Shown piece by piece: positions 27,198-35,929 of a DNA stretch of 64,000 bases. This DNA is from an uncultured Selenomonadales bacterium. GTDB taxonomy: Bacteria > Bacillota > Negativicutes > Selenomonadales > Selenomonadaceae. Location: positions 88,824-152,823 of the forward strand of contig ONUH01000006.1 of the NCBI GenBank assembly GCA_900321035.1, read 5' to 3'. Position 1 is the first letter of the stretch. Each line of letters starts with the position of its first letter. Position numbers and translations under genes: made by a program. The notes under the pieces are model-generated. The model searched no databases and was not told the origin of the DNA. It saw only the letters and a list, made by a program, of their open reading frames with translations.

Positions 27198-27326
27198 TCC
27201 TCCCTAAACGATAGTCTTGTCTTATTATAACGCAGGCAGTAGGAAAATACTATGGCGCACCGCCCCCGCGGGAGAGGCGCAAAACAGCGGCAAATGACAC
27301 GACATCGGCGTCGCTCGAAATGCGCG

Positions 27327-27376
27327 CAAAAAAATCTGAGGGAAGAAAATAAGAATTTCTTACCTCAGATTTTTTG
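27327..27376. terminator. Bidirectional terminator after ispF
   Basis: Long stem AAATCTGAGG...CCTCAGATTT with inner AAGAAA/TTTCTT pairing and A/T runs at both ends. It separates ispF from sbcD. The gap of about 260 bases otherwise holds only the sbcD promoter region. Confidence 0.8.
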
Positions 27377-27457
27377 ACGCCTTCAAAACCGCGTCGCGAC
27401 GCAGGGAAAAAAATCGGACTGCCCAAAAAGGGAAACCGGTCTTCCGATTCGCTGTCG

Positions 27458-27934
27458 TTACGCCGTTTCCAGCCCCGCCACGGCGTACGCCGACATGCCT
27501 TCGCCGCTGCCGGTGAAGCCGAGCCGCTCTTCCGTGGTCGCCTTGACGTTCACGCAGTCGAGGGAAACGTCCAGCACCCGCGCGATATTTTCCGTCATTT
27601 TTCCTATGTGCGGCGCGAGCTTCGGCGCCTGCGCCACGATGGTCGCGTCCACGTTGCCGACGCGGAAGCCCTTTTCCCGGACCAGCCGCACGACCTCCGC
27701 CAAGAGCTTCATGCTGTCCGCGCCCGCAAATTTCTCGTCCGTGTCGGGAAAATGCCGTCCGATGTCCCCGAGGGCCGCCGCGCCGAGCAGTGCGTCCGCG
27801 ACGGCGTGCAGCAGCACGTCCGCGTCCGAGTGGCCGAGCAGCCCCTTCTCCCACGGAATCTCCACGCCGCCGAGGATCAGCTTTCGCCCCTCGACGAGAC
27901 GGTGCACGTCATATCCCATGCCGAACCGCGTCAT
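27458..27934 (-). CDS. ispF: 2-C-methyl-D-erythritol 2,4-cyclodiphosphate synthase
   Basis: 158 aa. MEP-pathway enzyme that cyclises CDP-methylerythritol 2-phosphate. [10 protein letters not shown] supplies the metal ligands D8 and H10 (numbering by family), [19 protein letters not shown] is the signature, and [13 protein letters not shown] closes the active site. The ATG at 27934 overlaps the ispD stop (ATGA). Coupling with ispD is the common arrangement. dxs and ispA of the same pathway are at 35.9-38.7 kb. Confidence 0.97.
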   Translation of the reverse strand: MTRFGMGYDVHRLVEGRKLILGGVEIPWEKGLLGHSDADVLLHAVADALLGAAALGDIGRHFPDTDEKFAGADSMKLLAEVVRLVREKGFRVGNVDATIVAQAPKLAPHIGKMTENIARVLDVSLDCVNVKATTEERLGFTGSGEGMSAYAVAGLETA

Positions 27935-28755
27935 TTCTTTTCCCCCTTGCCCCGATACGCCTGCAATTTCTCGCTGACCGTGGCGGCCAGCTTGTCCGCG
28001 AAAGCGTCGAGCCCGCTCAGCGCCGCCTCGATGTCCTCGCCGGCGCTTTCCATTTTCGCCTTCACCGTGCCGATGACGTCGCGCTCCATGAATGTCTCCA
28101 CCACCCAAAGGTCCTCCGGCGTCGTGACTTTGATATTCCGATAGCTGCCCTCGACCACGCGCACTGGAAGGCCCATGCGCTCCACCAGTCCCGCGTCGTC
28201 CGTGCCGAGGAATCCGTCTGCTTCTGCGCGCCGATACGCCGCCTCGAGGATGTCCCGCCGGAATCCTTGCGGCGTCTGCACTTCCCAAAGATTGGCGCGT
28301 TCCGGCGTGCTTTCCACCACGCCGTCGCCCCGCACCACCTTGATGGTGTTCTTCGCCCGCACGGCGGCAATGGCCGCGCCCGAACGCCAAGCCTCCGCCG
28401 TCACCGCCTCGATGGTCTTCACGGAAACGAGCGGACGGGCCGCGTCATGCACCAGCACCACGTCCGCGTCCGGGTGCAGCGCCGCGATGCCGTTTCGCAC
28501 GCTGTACTGACGTTCCGAGCCGCCCGCCACCACGCGGAAGGGCTTCAGGCCGCCCACCTTCTGCAGTTCCCGCTCTACGAGCTCCACGTCTTCCTCGCCC
28601 ACCACGACGATAAAATCATCCACCGCCGGGCACTCCGAGAAGCGCAGCAGCGTCCGAACGAGGATCGGCTTTCCCATCAATTCCAAAAGCACCTTATTTT
28701 TTCCCGCGTTCATGCGCCGGCCCTCGCCCGCGGCGGGGAAAATCACAGAAACCAT
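27931..28755 (-). CDS. ispD: 2-C-methyl-D-erythritol 4-phosphate cytidylyltransferase with extra C-terminal tail
   Basis: 274 aa from the ATG at 28755 ([15 protein letters not shown]). The cytidylyltransferase motifs are the Gly-rich loop [31 protein letters not shown], and TPQGF. Typical IspD ends near residue 230. Here a further stretch of about 45 residues, partly helical ([20 protein letters not shown]), follows the expected end. Function of the tail is unknown. It is upstream of ispF and downstream of the PIN/TRAM gene, as in many Firmicutes. Confidence 0.95.
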   Translation of the reverse strand: MVSVIFPAAGEGRRMNAGKNKVLLELMGKPILVRTLLRFSECPAVDDFIVVVGEEDVELVERELQKVGGLKPFRVVAGGSERQYSVRNGIAALHPDADVVLVHDAARPLVSVKTIEAVTAEAWRSGAAIAAVRAKNTIKVVRGDGVVESTPERANLWEVQTPQGFRRDILEAAYRRAEADGFLGTDDAGLVERMGLPVRVVEGSYRNIKVTTPEDLWVVETFMERDVIGTVKAKMESAGEDIEAALSGLDAFADKLAATVSEKLQAYRGKGEKK

Positions 28756-28830
28756 TTTCCTTCTCCCTTCCAATAAAAAAGGAGCGAGACAAAGCATCGG
28801 GAAAACGCCTCGTCTTCACTCCTTCTCCAT

Positions 28831-30024
28831 TCAGTTTTTCGCGTAACGCCGCGGCTTCGCGAAAATCATGCGCCCCGCCGCCGTCTGCAGCGCGGACGTC
28901 ACTTCCACGTCGATGTCCTGGTTCAGATGGCGGTGTCCGCCCTCAATGACGATCATCGTGCCGTCGTCAAGATAGGCCACGCCCTGCCCCTGCTCCTTGC
29001 CGTCCTTCACCACCGTCACGTGCATGGATTCGCCGGGAACCACCACCGGCTTCACCGCGTTCGCCAGCTCGTTGACGTTGAGCACGGAAACGCCCTGCAG
29101 CTCCGAGACCTTGTTCAGATTGTAATCGTTGGTGACGATCTTTCCTCCGACCATGCGCCCCAGCCGCACCAGCTTGGAGTCCACCTCCGCGATGTCGTCG
29201 AAATCCCGGCTGTCGATTTCCACCGGCAGCTTTTCCTCCGAGCGTATCTTTTGGAGGATGTCCAGACCGCGCCGTCCGCGCACCCGCTTCAAGGCGTCCG
29301 CCGAATCCGCGATCCGCTGCAGCTCCTCCAGCACGAAAACGGGAATCAGCAGCGTGCCTTCGAGGAATCCGCTGTCGATCACGTCCGCGATGCGGCCGTC
29401 GATAATGGCGCTGGTGTCGAGCAGCTTGTACCGCTTATCCCCGTCCGTGACTTCCTCCTTCGGCGCCGGCAGCGCCTCAGGCTGCGCAGGCAGCGGTTCC
29501 GGCTTCGTCTCGCGCGCCCGCAGGATGTCCTTGAAAAAGCGCGGAATGAAATTGAACATCTCCGCGATCTCTTCGCGCTTCGTCATCGTGATGCGAATGC
29601 CCAGATAGCCGAATACGATGGCAAACACCACCGGGATATAATTGCCCACGATGGGAATCCTGGAAAACGCGGCGCCTAATAATGTAGCAAGTATAAGTCC
29701 TAAAGAAAGCCCCGCCACGCCTGCGATCACGTCGTGAATCGGCATCTTGTTGAGCTGCGTTTCCACCCACGCGGAAAACCGTTTCAGCACGGAAATGAAG
29801 TACGACGCTGTCACCATGCCGATCAGCGCGCCGATCGCGCCGCCCACGAGGATGCAAAGCAGTCCCGCCAGCGTCATGCGCAGGAATCCCATGTCCGTCT
29901 TCAATATCTCCGTTCCGATGAACTGCGTCAAAGAAGGACTGGCCAGCTGCATCAGCGCGGCTCCGGCCGCCGCCAAAAGCGCGGCAATGAAGAAACGCAA
30001 AACTTTGTCCAGCATCTTGCTCAC
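28831..30024 (-). CDS. PIN/TRAM-domain membrane protein (YacL-like)
   Basis: 397 aa. Four membrane segments in the first 145 residues are followed by a PIN nuclease-like domain (about 195-310) with acidic residues in LLDTSAIIDGR, VLEELQRIAD and NDYNLNKVSEL. A C-terminal TRAM RNA-binding domain (about 320-385, GQGVAYLDDGTMIVIEGG) follows. This matches YacL, encoded beside ispD and near carD in Firmicutes. The RNA target is unknown. AGGAGGTGA stands before the ATG, and a terminator separates it from carD. Confidence 0.9.
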   Translation of the reverse strand: MSKMLDKVLRFFIAALLAAAGAALMQLASPSLTQFIGTEILKTDMGFLRMTLAGLLCILVGGAIGALIGMVTASYFISVLKRFSAWVETQLNKMPIHDVIAGVAGLSLGLILATLLGAAFSRIPIVGNYIPVVFAIVFGYLGIRITMTKREEIAEMFNFIPRFFKDILRARETKPEPLPAQPEALPAPKEEVTDGDKRYKLLDTSAIIDGRIADVIDSGFLEGTLLIPVFVLEELQRIADSADALKRVRGRRGLDILQKIRSEEKLPVEIDSRDFDDIAEVDSKLVRLGRMVGGKIVTNDYNLNKVSELQGVSVLNVNELANAVKPVVVPGESMHVTVVKDGKEQGQGVAYLDDGTMIVIEGGHRHLNQDIDVEVTSALQTAAGRMIFAKPRRYAKN

Positions 30025-30050
30025 CTCCTTTCTTAAATTAAATGGTAAAG

Positions 30051-30094
30051 AAAAAAGCGGATAAATTCATAATACTCAATTCATCCGCTTTTGT
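30051..30094 (-). terminator. Terminator after carD
   Basis: Minus-strand stem AAAAGCGGATGAATT/AATTTATCCGCTTTT (one wobble) followed by T6. Confidence 0.85.
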
Positions 30095-30111
30095 CAAAAA
30101 TTGATTCTCAT

Positions 30112-30606
30112 TTATCCGTCAAAACCGTTCTTTTCCAAAATCCCGTCCATCCATGCGGTGACCTCTTCCGGCTTTTTGCCGCAGGCATAAACGAGCTCGC
30201 TGACCAATATCTGTTTGGCCAGATCCAGCAGCCGGCGCTCCCCGCTGGAAATCTTGCGGACCCGATCCTGCAGAATCAGATTGCGGGCCACTGCCGCCAC
30301 GTCGCAGATATCCCCCGACTTCATCCGCGTCAGCGTCGCGTGAAAGCGTTTGTTCCAGCTTCCGACCGCGCGTTCCGGGGTATCCGCCAGCACTTCCGCC
30401 ACTTTCTTGACGCCCTTTTTCGAAATTACGTCGCGCAGTCCGATATTTTCCACATTGTCCGTGGGTATCATCACTTTCATGCTGCCGATGGGCATTTTCA
30501 GGACGTAATAAGACTTCACCTCGCCCATGACTTCGCACTGCTCGATGTCCGCGATTACGCCCGCGCCGTGCATCGGATACACGACCTGGTCTCCAACCTG
30601 AAGCAA
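30112..30606 (-). CDS. carD: CarD-family transcription regulator
   Basis: 164 aa. The start is a TTG at 30606 with a consensus AAAGGAGGTGA six bases upstream; the frame runs further but would include that site. The N-terminal CarD/TRCF RNA-polymerase-interacting domain (LQVGDQVVYPMHGAGVIADIE) binds the beta subunit. The C-terminal helical domain (about 75-160) contacts the upstream edge of the promoter bubble in homologues. It is monocistronic, with a consensus promoter and its own terminator. In Firmicutes it often lies upstream of yacL-ispD, as here. Confidence 0.93.
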   Translation of the reverse strand: MLQVGDQVVYPMHGAGVIADIEQCEVMGEVKSYYVLKMPIGSMKVMIPTDNVENIGLRDVISKKGVKKVAEVLADTPERAVGSWNKRFHATLTRMKSGDICDVAAVARNLILQDRVRKISSGERRLLDLAKQILVSELVYACGKKPEEVTAWMDGILEKNGFDG

Positions 30607-30671
30607 ACGCTCACCTCCTTTTGCCGCTTTATTATTATAGCACAAAAATTTCCTCCGTGTAAAAATTTTTT

Positions 30672-30700
30672 AGTATATCACGCTTTATATATACTGTCAA
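30672..30700 (-). promoter_or_regulatory. Promoter of carD
   Basis: Minus-strand -35 TTGACA (30695-30700), a 17-bp spacer and -10 TATACT (30672-30677); the start would be about 60 bases before the TTG codon. Confidence 0.8.
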
Positions 30701-30718
30701 ATTTTATCGAAAATCGCG

Positions 30719-30764
30719 AAAAAACGGGACGAAAAGCGCATTCTTCTTTCGCTTTTTCGCCCCG
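30719..30764 (-). terminator. Terminator after the site-2 protease gene
   Basis: Minus-strand stem CGGGGCGAAAAAGCG/CGCTTTTCGTCCCG with an 11-nt loop, followed by T6 at 30724-30719. Confidence 0.85.
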
Positions 30765-30859
30765 CGTATCAGTTCCGCGCAGTCGTTTCCAGCCGCGCAG
30801 TCTCACCCATATGCACTTTTTAGCAGTCATGAGGCGCCGTCGCAAGCAGCCGCCGAAAA

Positions 30860-31489
30860 TTACAGAATCACCATCCATATCCCGCTGAACAGCCCCAGCA
30901 GGAACTGGGCGATGGGAATCAAGATATAGCCCAGGATCGGCGTCGCGATGAAAATGAGGAAGATGATCATGCTGTACCGCTCCAGCCCCGCGTAACGATA
31001 CTGCATCTCATAGGGCAGAACGGCCATCAGGATCCGGGAGCCGTCCAGCGGCGGCAGCGGAATCAGGTTGAAGACGCCGAAGTTGATATTGTAAACGACG
31101 ATGAGCCAGAGCACCGAGCGCAGGCCGTAGCTCAGCTCCATGTGCATCTTGCGCGTGAGGATAAGCAGCACGCCGACAGCGAGAAACGCCAGCAGAAAAT
31201 TCATGGCGGGCCCCGCCAGCGCCACGAGGATCTCGCCTTTCTTCCGGTCCCGGAAGTTATGCGGATTGATGACGACGGGCTTCGCCCAGCCGAACCGCGC
31301 GATCAGGAGCATCGCGAGACCGATGGGGTCGATATGCGCCAACGGGTTCAGCGTAAGCCGTCCCATCATGCGCGGCGTGAAGTCCCCCATTGCCACCGCC
31401 GCCCGCGCGTGCGCGTACTCGTGCAGCGCCAGCGCCATAATCAACCCCGGCAGTCCCGCCACCATTTCCATCAGATTAAAGCCGAACAT
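30860..31489 (-). CDS. Site-2 protease family (M50) membrane metalloprotease
   Basis: 209 aa from the ATG at 31489 (AAAAGGGG upstream). It has six or so membrane helices. The zinc motif HEYAH is in the first helix (about residue 23), and the second metal motif NLIPLPPLDGSRIL matches the NxxPxxxLDG consensus. This is the short PDZ-less group (YwhC/YydH-like). It probably cleaves transmembrane segments of signalling proteins; the substrate is unknown. The start lies next to the Nudix gene stop (31491), so they form an operon. Confidence 0.93.
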   Translation of the reverse strand: MFGFNLMEMVAGLPGLIMALALHEYAHARAAVAMGDFTPRMMGRLTLNPLAHIDPIGLAMLLIARFGWAKPVVINPHNFRDRKKGEILVALAGPAMNFLLAFLAVGVLLILTRKMHMELSYGLRSVLWLIVVYNINFGVFNLIPLPPLDGSRILMAVLPYEMQYRYAGLERYSMIIFLIFIATPILGYILIPIAQFLLGLFSGIWMVIL

Positions 31490-31490
31490 A

Positions 31491-32042
31491 TCAAATCCCC
31501 TTTTTCCTTCGCGCCGCATACAGCAAAAGCGCGGTGACGGTCTTGCCGTCAACGATCGTGTTGTCGCTCACTTTTTCCAGCGCCTCTGCGAGCGGCATGC
31601 GGACGGTATGGATGAACTCGTCCTCGTCCGGGCAATCCGCCCCCGCCGTCAGTCCTTCCGCCAGATAGATGTGAATCCATTCGTCGGAGAATCCCACCGT
31701 CGTCGCCAGGGAAAACAGTTTCTCATAACGCTCGGCGGCGTACCCCGTTTCCTCTTTCAATTCCCGTTTTGCACATTCCAACGGGTCTTCTCCCGGCACG
31801 TCCAGCTTGCCCGCAGGGATTTCCAACGTCACGCGCCCGACGGGATAACGATACTGCCGCACCAGGATCACGCTGCCGTCGTCCAGAACCGGCAGTACCG
31901 CCGAAGCGCCGGGATGCTTTACCCACTCCCGTATGGTTTCATGACCGTTTGGCAAGAGCACCGTATCGCGCCGCACATGGAGCAGTTTCCCGTCGAAGAC
32001 GCTCTCGCCCGCAAGTCGCTTCTCGATCAAATCTTCGTCCAT
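31491..32042 (-). CDS. Nudix hydrolase, ADP-ribose pyrophosphatase type
   Basis: 183 aa. The Nudix box GKLDVPGEDPLECAKRELKEETGY, near residues 78-101, fits Gx5Ex7REUxEExGU with the final RELKEETG intact. The N-terminal SVFDGKLLHVRRDTVLLPNG and the SDEWIHIYLAEGL segment match NudF-type ADP-ribose pyrophosphatases of Firmicutes, which hydrolyse ADP-ribose to AMP and ribose 5-phosphate. It lies between recN and the site-2 protease on the same strand, with only 10 bases to recN. Confidence 0.92.
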   Translation of the reverse strand: MDEDLIEKRLAGESVFDGKLLHVRRDTVLLPNGHETIREWVKHPGASAVLPVLDDGSVILVRQYRYPVGRVTLEIPAGKLDVPGEDPLECAKRELKEETGYAAERYEKLFSLATTVGFSDEWIHIYLAEGLTAGADCPDEDEFIHTVRMPLAEALEKVSDNTIVDGKTVTALLLYAARRKKGI

Positions 32043-32052
32043 TTCGCGCCTC

Positions 32053-33753
32053 CTATGGCTTCCGCAATTTCTTTTTCGTCTCGGCGGCCCGGGCGATCAT
32101 TTCCTTCGCGTTCCTCAGGGACGCCTCCGTGGCGTCCGCTCCCGACGCCATGCGCGCGATCTCTTTCGCACGCTCCTTTGGCGTCAGGGCGCGCACGTCC
32201 GTGGACGTCTTTCCGTCCTTCGCCGTCTTTTCCAGATAATAGTGGACGTCCGCCATGCAGGCGATCTGCGGCAAATGCGTGATGCAAAGCACCTGCCTCT
32301 GCGCGGCCACGCGGGCGATGCGCTCGGCGACCATTTGCGCGGTGCGCCCTCCGATGCCCGTGTCAATCTCGTCGAACACCATGCTCTGCGCCACGGAATC
32401 TCCCGCCGCCGCCACGGTCTTCACCGCCAGCGCGATGCGCGAAAGCTCGCCGCCGGACGCCACCTTCGAGAGCGTTTTTTCCGGCTCCCCGGCATTGGCG
32501 GAAAACATCATCTCTATCTCGTCCGCCCCCCGCGCCGACAGCTCCGCCGGGAGCAGGGAGACGTCCAGCTTCGCGTCGGGCATCCCCAGCGCAACCAGCT
32601 GTTCCACGATGGCGGCGGACAGCTTTTGCGCCGCCTCTTTCCGCGCCGCCGTCAGGAGCTCCGCCCGGCGCTCGACCTCCGCCAGCGTCTCCGCGCGCTT
32701 CTTTTCCAGCGCGGCGACGATCTCGTCGTAATTCTCGAAGCTCTCGATCTCGTTCTCTATCTTTTCCCGGTAGGCAAACACCGCCTCAATGGAATCCCCA
32801 TATTTTTTCTCTAATTTCTCTATGGCGTCCATGCGGGCCTGCAGCTCGTCGAGCCGTTCCGGGTCGAACTCCAGGCCGTCCCGATAGCCCTGCACGGTAT
32901 AGAATACTTCCTTCAGCTGGCAGGCCGCGTCTTCCAGCATCGGCGCCGTCTCGTCAAAGGTCTTGTCGAACTGCCGCAGCGCCTCGATCCTGCGCTGCAG
33001 CGCGCCCACGTCGGCCAGTATGCCCTCGCTCTCCGCACCGCCCTCCAGCAGCGCGGCGGCTTCGCCCACGTTCTCCGTAATGCGTTCGGCGTTGGAAAGG
33101 CGGTTGATTTCCGCTTCCAACTCCTCGTCCTCATGGAGGCGGAGATTGGCGTCGGCGATTTCCTTCGCCTGCCATTTGAGCATATCCATTCGGTCGGCGG
33201 ACGTCTCCGCCGAGGATTTTTTCTCCGCCAGCGCCTCGTCTGCGGCTTTCCACGCGCGAAACGCCGCCGCGTAATCCTCGCGGAGCTTCGGGATGCCGTC
33301 GTCGCTGCCGTCCAGCAATGCGAATTGATTTTCCGCGCGGACGAGGGCCAGATTCTCATGCTGGCCGTGAATATCCACCAGGAACTCCCCGATGGCGCGG
33401 AGCGTCCCCACGGTCACATGGCAGCCGTTGACGAGGATGACATTTTTCCCTTTCGTGGTAATCTGCCGCGTGATGATCAGGGAATCGTCCTCGTCGTCGA
33501 TGGCCTGGTCCGCCAGCAGCGCATGCAGGCGCTTTTCCCCCGCAATATCAAAAATCGCCTCGACGCGCAGCCAGTCGCAGTCCGTGCGGATCGTGTCGGC
33601 GGAAAGCCGGTGCCCGAGCACCGCGCCGAGGGCGTCGATCAGGATGGACTTGCCCGCGCCCGTCTCGCCCGTCAGAATATTGAGCCCCGTGTCGAAATCG
33701 ATCTCGACGTGCTCCAAGAGCGCAAAATTCCAAACGGTCAGCGTTTTCAGCAT
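32053..33753 (-). CDS. recN: DNA repair protein RecN
   Basis: 566 aa from the ATG at 33753, which overlaps the argR stop (TAATG) with GGAGG upstream. It is an SMC-like ATPase: Walker A LTGETGAGKSILIDAL near residue 30, long coiled coils at about 150-360, then the signature ASGGELSRIALAVK and Walker B MVFDEIDTGIGG. RecN gathers double-strand break ends. recN following argR, nadK and tlyA is the classical Firmicute order. Confidence 0.97.
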   Translation of the reverse strand: MLKTLTVWNFALLEHVEIDFDTGLNILTGETGAGKSILIDALGAVLGHRLSADTIRTDCDWLRVEAIFDIAGEKRLHALLADQAIDDEDDSLIITRQITTKGKNVILVNGCHVTVGTLRAIGEFLVDIHGQHENLALVRAENQFALLDGSDDGIPKLREDYAAAFRAWKAADEALAEKKSSAETSADRMDMLKWQAKEIADANLRLHEDEELEAEINRLSNAERITENVGEAAALLEGGAESEGILADVGALQRRIEALRQFDKTFDETAPMLEDAACQLKEVFYTVQGYRDGLEFDPERLDELQARMDAIEKLEKKYGDSIEAVFAYREKIENEIESFENYDEIVAALEKKRAETLAEVERRAELLTAARKEAAQKLSAAIVEQLVALGMPDAKLDVSLLPAELSARGADEIEMMFSANAGEPEKTLSKVASGGELSRIALAVKTVAAAGDSVAQSMVFDEIDTGIGGRTAQMVAERIARVAAQRQVLCITHLPQIACMADVHYYLEKTAKDGKTSTDVRALTPKERAKEIARMASGADATEASLRNAKEMIARAAETKKKLRKP

Positions 33754-34238
33754 TACGCGTTCCTCCCCAGCATGCCTTTCATGCGTCTCGCAACGGCGTC
33801 CACGGCTGTTTCCGGCTTCACGGCGGCAAAGATCGTATCGTCGCCCGCCACCGTCCCCAAGATTTCCGGCCACTGCGCCGTGTCAAGGGCGGAAGCGACG
33901 GCATTCGCCATACCCGGAAGCGTTCGCAGGACGACAAGATTTCCGGAAGCGTCGACGCCCGTAACGGCGTCCGCGAACAGGCCTTCCAGCCGGCTTTCCT
34001 TGCGCCCGCCGGCTTCCGCTGCGGGGAACGCATAGCGGGAACGCCCGCCGCCCGTCGGCATCGGCACTTTGACCAGCATCAATTCCTTTATATCGCGGGA
34101 AACCGTCGCCTGCGTGACCGCAAAATCCTCCCGCCGAAGACGCTCCGCCAAATCCGACTGCGTCTCCACGATATGATTCTCCACGATTTCCCGTATCTTT
34201 TCCTGCCGAAGCGCTTTCATGCGCTCATCTTTCTTCAT
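33753..34238 (-). CDS. argR: Arginine repressor
   Basis: 161 aa (start at 34238; an alternative Met at 34220 would lose six residues). The winged-helix N-terminus includes TQATVSRDIKEL, the DNA-recognition helix. The C-terminal hexamerisation and arginine-binding domain contains GTVAGDDTIFAAV with the paired acidic residues that bind arginine. It controls arginine synthesis and catabolism. It lies directly upstream of recN and 14 bases downstream of nadK. Confidence 0.95.
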   Translation of the reverse strand: MKKDERMKALRQEKIREIVENHIVETQSDLAERLRREDFAVTQATVSRDIKELMLVKVPMPTGGGRSRYAFPAAEAGGRKESRLEGLFADAVTGVDASGNLVVLRTLPGMANAVASALDTAQWPEILGTVAGDDTIFAAVKPETAVDAVARRMKGMLGRNA

Positions 34239-34252
34239 TAAAAACGCCGCCT

Positions 34253-35107
34253 TCACGCACTGTAGAGGAGCTTCGTCCGGATGGTCTGATAATAGTTCTT
34301 GTCGTCGAATTTGACGATCTTCGCCGGAAGCGGCGCGCGCCGCACGATGATCACGTCCCCCGGCAGGATGTGGAAGCTGTCCTGCCCGTCGAACGTCACC
34401 ATGATGTCCCGATGCAGCGCGGCAACGTCGATCTTGATCTCGTCGTCCTCGTCCATGACGATGGGCCGCGCGTTGAACGTATGCGGACAAATCGGCGTCA
34501 GGAGCAGCGCCTTGATCTTCGGGTTGACCAGCGGGCCGCCCGCCGAAAGGGAATAGGCCGTGGAGCCGGTCGCCGTCGAGACGATAAGCCCGTCCGCCTT
34601 GTAATCCATCACATGGAAGCCGTTGACCGTGAGACCGAGCTGGAGCATGCGCGCCGCGCCGCCCTTGGTCACGACCACGTCGTTGACCGCGTTGCCCAAG
34701 AACCGTTCCTTCTGTCCTTCGCTCTGCACAAAGCCCGAAATGACCATGCGCTCTTCCAGATGATATTCGCCGCGCAGGATCTTTTCCAGCTTCGCCTCCA
34801 GCTCCGTCAGCTCGATATCCGCCAGGAAGCCGAAGGTGCCGATATTCACGCCGCAGACCGGGGCGTCTTTCTCGTAGACGCGGCGGCACACGCCGAGCAG
34901 CGTGCCGTCGCCGCCGACGGAAAGCGCCATGTCCATCGGCTCCCCGTCGATATCGGGAACGCCGTATTCCTCGCAATGGAAAAACGCCGCGTCCTCCTGC
35001 GACGTCATCAAGCGCACGTCCTTGTCCCGAAAGAAACGGAAAATGCGCGCCAGGACGTTCGGCGCGTCTTCCTTGTCCCTGTTTGGAAACACCGCGATCC
35101 GCATCAT
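34253..35107 (-). CDS. nadK: NAD kinase
   Basis: 284 aa. Phosphorylates NAD to NADP. Diagnostic motifs: SVGGDGTLLGV (GGDG, about residues 63-73), VNIGTFGFLADIE, and STATGSTAYSLSAGGPLVNP. The start at 35107 overlaps the tlyA stop as ATGA. An adjacent second ATG at 35104 is an alternative. It belongs to the tlyA-nadK-argR-recN group. Confidence 0.97.
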   Translation of the reverse strand: MMRIAVFPNRDKEDAPNVLARIFRFFRDKDVRLMTSQEDAAFFHCEEYGVPDIDGEPMDMALSVGGDGTLLGVCRRVYEKDAPVCGVNIGTFGFLADIELTELEAKLEKILRGEYHLEERMVISGFVQSEGQKERFLGNAVNDVVVTKGGAARMLQLGLTVNGFHVMDYKADGLIVSTATGSTAYSLSAGGPLVNPKIKALLLTPICPHTFNARPIVMDEDDEIKIDVAALHRDIMVTFDGQDSFHILPGDVIIVRRAPLPAKIVKFDDKNYYQTIRTKLLYSA

Positions 35108-35928
35108 CGTTCGTCCCTTTCCCTGTCGAGAGTCTTGTGGGCCTCGGCCACGACCCCGTCGATTTTCTCCTCTGTCGCCGCGTCCGGTCCGGTTTCCGAC
35201 TGGGCAAGACGCACAAGGTACTCGATATTCCCCTCCGGCCCTTTGACGGGGGAAAACGTCAGCCCCGCCGGCCAGAATCCAATGTCCCGGCTGTAAGCCG
35301 CGACCGCACGGATGACCTGCCGGTGCACCTCGGGGTCGCGCACCACGCCTTTCTTCCCGACGTTGCCGCGCCCCGCCTCGAACTGCGGCTTGATCAGCGC
35401 CACGATCTCTCCCGCGTCTTTCAGCAGATGCTTCGCCGGTTCCAGCACCTTCTCCAGGGATATGAACGCCACGTCGATCGAGGCGAAGTCCAGCAGTTCC
35501 CCAATATCCTCGGGGCAAACGTAGCGGATATTCGTCCGCTCCATATTCACCACCCGCGGGTCGTTCCTGAGTTTCCACGCGAGCTGCCCGTATCCGACGT
35601 CGATGGCATAGACCTTCGACGCGCCGTTTTGGAGCGCGCAGTCCGTGAAGCCGCCCGTGGACGCGCCGATGTCGGCCATGACCCTGCCCGCAAGGGAAAT
35701 CCCGAAGACTTCCAGCGCCTTTTCGAGCTTCAGCCCGCCCCGGCTCACATAGGGAAGCGCGTTGCCCAGAATGCGGAGCTCCGCTTCCTCCTTCACCATC
35801 GTCCCGGCCTTGTCGATCTTTTGCCCGTCCACCAGGACGAGGCCCGCCATCAGCGTCGTCTTCGCCTTCTCGCGGCTCTCGACGAGCCCGCGCTTTACCA
35901 GCAATACGTCCAACCGTTCTTTTGCCAT
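35104..35928 (-). CDS. tlyA: TlyA-family rRNA 2'-O-methyltransferase
   Basis: 274 aa. An N-terminal S4 RNA-binding domain (1-62, MAKERLDVLLVKRGLVESRE) is followed by an FtsJ-like Rossmann domain. The SAM-binding motif is DIGASTGGFTDCAL, and VYAIDVGYGQLAWKLR, IDVAFISL and ALIKPQFEAGR follow. TlyA methylates 16S and 23S rRNA in mycobacteria. Homologues in Firmicutes are annotated hemolysin A for historical reasons. It lies one base after dxs. Confidence 0.95.
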   Translation of the reverse strand: MAKERLDVLLVKRGLVESREKAKTTLMAGLVLVDGQKIDKAGTMVKEEAELRILGNALPYVSRGGLKLEKALEVFGISLAGRVMADIGASTGGFTDCALQNGASKVYAIDVGYGQLAWKLRNDPRVVNMERTNIRYVCPEDIGELLDFASIDVAFISLEKVLEPAKHLLKDAGEIVALIKPQFEAGRGNVGKKGVVRDPEVHRQVIRAVAAYSRDIGFWPAGLTFSPVKGPEGNIEYLVRLAQSETGPDAATEEKIDGVVAEAHKTLDRERDER

Positions 35929-35929
35929 C

